A stretch of DNA of 64,000 nt. Source: Saccharopolyspora sp. NFXS83 (lineage in GTDB: Bacteria; Actinomycetota; Actinomycetes; Mycobacteriales; Pseudonocardiaceae). A program made the position numbers and the translations under genes. The stretch spans positions 186,001 through 250,000 of the forward strand of contig NZ_JAPFGB010000005.1 of assembly GCF_026241095.1 (NCBI RefSeq), written 5' to 3'. This document shows positions 61,699-64,000 of the stretch, one piece after another. Position 1 is the stretch's first letter, and each line of letters starts with the position of its first letter. A model generated the notes under the pieces. That model saw only the letters and a list, made by a program, of their open reading frames with translations, had not been told where the DNA came from and made no database searches.

Positions 61699-63333
61699 AT
61701 GCCCGACGCACTGATCGTCTGCTCCGACCTCACCTTCTCCTGGCCCGATGACACCCCCGTGTTCGACGAGCTGTCGTTCACCGTGGGCGGTGGCCGCACC
61801 GGGCTCGTCGCGCCCAACGGCGCGGGCAAGAGCACGCTGCTCAAGCTCATCGCCGGGCAGCACCGGCCGCAGTCCGGTTCCGTCACCGTCCACGGCGTCG
61901 TCGGCCATCTGCCGCAGAGCCTGCCGCTGGCCGGGGAGCTCACCGTGGCCGAGGTGCTGGAGATCGCCCCGGTGCTGTCGGCGTTGCGCGCCATCGAAGC
62001 CGGTGACGTCGAGGAGCACCACTTCGCCGCAGTCGGCAACGACTGGGACATCGAGGAACGGGCCCGCGCCGAGCTGGATCGGCTCGGGCTGGGCGACGTG
62101 GCGCTGGACCGGCCGTTGGGCACGCTCAGCGGCGGCCAGGTCGTGTCCCTCGGGCTCGCCGCGCAACTGCTCAAACGACCCGACGTGCTGCTGCTGGACG
62201 AACCCACCAACAACCTCGACCGCGACGCGCGCCACCGCCTCCACTCCGTGCTGGAGGAGTGGAACGGCTGCCTGCTGCTGGTGGGCCACGACCGGGAGCT
62301 GCTCGACCGGATGGACCGCATCGCCGAGCTCGACCGGGGCGAGATGCGCTGGTACGGCGGCAACTTCACCGACTACGAAGCAGCGCTGCGCGCCGAGCAG
62401 GAGGCCGCCGAGCGCAACGTCCGCAACGCCGAGCAAGAGGTCAAGCGGGAGAAGCGGGAACGCCAGCAGGCTCGGGAACGCGCCGACCGCCGCGCGAGCA
62501 ACGCCGCCCGCAACGTCAAGTCCGCCGGGCTGCCGAAGATCCTCGCCGGAGCCCGCAAGCGCCGCGCGCAGGAATCCGCCGGCCGGGCCGACGGGACGCA
62601 CGCGCAGCGGGTCGAGGAGGCCAAGGCCAAGCTCGACGAGGCCGGGCGGGCGCTGCGCGACGAGGAGAAGATCTCCTTGGCACTGCCCGGAACCCGCATG
62701 CCCGCCGGGCGCACCGCGTTCCTCGGCGAAGGGCTGCGGGTCGGCCACGCGGGGCGGCCCGTGTTCGCCGAGCCCGGGGTGGACCTGGCGATCCGGGGGC
62801 CGGAGCGCGTCGCGCTCACCGGGGCCAACGGGTCCGGGAAGTCCACGCTGCTGCGCCTGATCACCGGTGAGCTCGTCCCGGAGCACGGGGAGATCACCCG
62901 AGCCGAGGGGCGCATCGCCTACCTCTCGCAGCGGCTGGACCTGCTCGACACCGGCCGCACCGTCGCCGAGAACCTGCGCGCCTTCGCGCCGGAACTGCCC
63001 CAGTCGCAGTTCATGCACGTGCTGGCCCGGTTCCTGTTCAAGGGCGATCGCATCCACCTGCCCGTCGAGGTGCTCTCCGGTGGTGAACGGCTGCGCGCGA
63101 CGCTGGCCTGCGTGCTGTGCGCGGAACCCGCACCGCAGCTGCTGCTGCTCGACGAGCCGACCAACAACCTCGACCTGGTGAGCGTCGGCCAGCTGGAGGG
63201 CGCGCTGCACGCCTACGAAGGCGCCCTCGTCGTGGTCAGCCACGACGACCGGTTCCTCACCGAGATCGGCGTGACCCGGCGGCTGCACCTGTCCGGCGGG
63301 ACGCTGCGCGAAGCGGGCGGCGCGCCGCGTTGA
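61699..63333 (+). CDS. ABC-F family ATPase (ribosome-protection type)
   Basis: ATG 61699 follows GGAAGG by eight bases. The 544-residue cytoplasmic protein has two ABC domains without membrane helices: Walker A APNGAGKST and GANGSGKST, signatures TLSGGQVVSLGLA and VLSGGERLRATLA, Walker B VLLLDEPTNNLD and LLLLDEPTNNLD. A charged linker (EQEAAERNVRNAEQEVKREKRERQQARERADRRASN) lies between them and should reach into the ribosomal E/P site. This matches translation factors and antibiotic-resistance ABC-F proteins. A leader peptide and hairpins upstream suggest drug-induced expression (inference). The antibiotic, if any, is unknown. Confidence 0.9.
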   Translation: MPDALIVCSDLTFSWPDDTPVFDELSFTVGGGRTGLVAPNGAGKSTLLKLIAGQHRPQSGSVTVHGVVGHLPQSLPLAGELTVAEVLEIAPVLSALRAIEAGDVEEHHFAAVGNDWDIEERARAELDRLGLGDVALDRPLGTLSGGQVVSLGLAAQLLKRPDVLLLDEPTNNLDRDARHRLHSVLEEWNGCLLLVGHDRELLDRMDRIAELDRGEMRWYGGNFTDYEAALRAEQEAAERNVRNAEQEVKREKRERQQARERADRRASNAARNVKSAGLPKILAGARKRRAQESAGRADGTHAQRVEEAKAKLDEAGRALRDEEKISLALPGTRMPAGRTAFLGEGLRVGHAGRPVFAEPGVDLAIRGPERVALTGANGSGKSTLLRLITGELVPEHGEITRAEGRIAYLSQRLDLLDTGRTVAENLRAFAPELPQSQFMHVLARFLFKGDRIHLPVEVLSGGERLRATLACVLCAEPAPQLLLLDEPTNNLDLVSVGQLEGALHAYEGALVVVSHDDRFLTEIGVTRRLHLSGGTLREAGGAPR

Positions 63334-63823
63334 CCGGTTCGCGCTCCCCGGCACCGGCGAGGAATCGACTGAGACGATCGCGACCGGACTGAACAATCAG
63401 CGCGGCGTCCGTTCAACCGGAATTTCCGAGCGGCATGCGGAACAACAGCATCGGCAATGGGAAACCGGAGATATACCAGGCGAACACCCGAGCGCACGAG
63501 CGTGACACCCGAAGGGACGTATGCGATTACCGCCCACTTCCAGTAACTTGGAAGAACTGGGAAGGTGATCGACCCGATTGGCCGGCGGCATCGGTTCCGA
63601 TCAGACGTGGTGTGCTCCGACCCGATGCCGCGCGGCCCGCGGCTGCCAGGCGCCGGGCCGGACGACGTCGGGAAATACGCCTGCTGACGTGGGGCGACTA
63701 CTGCGACGCGCGCGAATCGACCTCTATTCGCTTCCGCACGCATCGGGCAGCCGGACATCTGCCATTGCACCGAACACTTGCACCGCGCGCGCTCGATGAG
63801 CAAAACGATTCGGAGGAGGAACA
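63334..63823. other. Intergenic region, no gene recognised
   Basis: These 490 bases separate the ABC-F gene from the next regulator. Reading frames here overlap on both strands with no ribosome binding site or family resemblance. The stretch includes somewhat lower GC patches (63430-63560) and probably holds the promoter of the gene starting at 63824. Confidence 0.5.
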
Positions 63824-64000
63824 GTGGGGGGAAGCATTTCCGGTGACGGGCCCACACGGAATGCGGTCATCCTCATCGCGCACGGCATTCCCGCTTACCG
63901 CTACGGACTCGCGCTGGGACTGGAGAAATCGGAATTCGCGGTGCAGGAGTCGGCTCCGGCGGATGCGTCGAACACCGGCGAGTGGGACGCGTGCCTCGTC
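63824..64000 (+). CDS. Atypical response regulator (N-terminal receiver part, cut by window end)
   Basis: GTG 63824 follows a strong GGAGGAGGA site. The first 59 codons read GGSISGDGPTRNAVILIAHG then IPAYRYGLALGLEKSEFAV, the strand-1/helix-1 part of a LuxR/NarL-type receiver (compare IRVLIADDHPLYRRGLRALLE). The acidic pair is replaced by Ala-His, as in the degenerate receiver at 5073. The output domain lies outside the window, so the LuxR assignment is an inference. Confidence 0.6.
   Translation, partial: MGGSISGDGPTRNAVILIAHGIPAYRYGLALGLEKSEFAVQESAPADASNTGEWDACLV

Overview
The window is high-GC DNA (roughly 70 percent G+C by eye) with frequent GTG and some TTG starts, four-base start/stop overlaps, large ATP-binding LuxR regulators, F420/deazaflavin-type enzymes and Tat-type signal peptides. 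This points to a filamentous actinomycete. A member of the Pseudonocardiales, perhaps Saccharopolyspora-like, is my guess and cannot be proven from the sequence. No rRNA, tRNA, CRISPR array, transposase or replication origin was seen.

Layout. 1-4.6 kb: a three-subunit molybdenum hydroxylase operon (reverse strand, last gene cut by the window edge), an 18-residue peptide gene with a good ribosome binding site and a hairpin behind it, and a secreted metallophosphoesterase with a perfect terminator. 5-12 kb: regulators, namely an atypical LuxR response regulator, two divergent LuxR-ATPases that both have Arg for Lys in Walker A, and an OmpR-type regulator with a histidine kinase whose ATP-binding half is degenerate. 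12-24 kb: housekeeping and accessory genes (3-hydroxyacyl-CoA dehydrogenase, TerC, M20 amidohydrolase, TRIC-like membrane protein, a Beta-family protein, MazG-like, luciferase-like oxidoreductase, DUF4185 protein, AI-2E exporter family, crystallin-like secreted protein, tyrosine recombinase, VOC protein).

24.6-40.2 kb: a large catabolic locus. An 11-gene reverse-strand operon encodes a five-part oligopeptide/opine-type ABC importer, an aldo/keto reductase, a class II aldolase, a sialidase-fold protein, a D-2-hydroxyacid dehydrogenase, an Nramp-type transporter and a gamma-glutamyltransferase. Divergent from it is a three-gene operon of DUF1537 four-carbon acid-sugar kinase, PdxA2-like dehydrogenase and DeoR regulator. 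Two palindromes lie in the shared promoter. Together they look like uptake and breakdown of a C4 acid sugar or a conjugate of one.

40.3-48 kb: a LysR/hydrolase pair, a deazaflavin oxidoreductase, an SDR, a TetR/epimerase pair with a perfect 11-bp inverted-repeat operator, and a two-gene conflict-type module: an EACC1 adaptor followed by a membrane-anchored caspase with a C-terminal lectin-like propeller. 48.2-51.4 kb: a cobalamin-type ABC importer (ATPase, permease, lipoprotein) behind a cobalamin riboswitch. 51.4-54.5 kb: a decayed cytochrome P450, a thioredoxin-reductase-like flavoprotein and a MarR regulator. 54.7-58.2 kb: an SNF2 helicase with an HhH motif and a secreted propeller protein. 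58.2-59.5 kb: eroded fragments of a P450 and a quinone-oxidoreductase-type gene. 59.5-64 kb: a small secreted Cys protein, a TetR and pyridoxamine-oxidase-like pair, an ABC-F ATPase with a short leader peptide and hairpins, and the start of another atypical response regulator.

A palindromic repeat family (about 170 bp, copies at 42.9 and 51.4 kb, with short cores at 40.3 and 23.7 kb) is scattered between genes.
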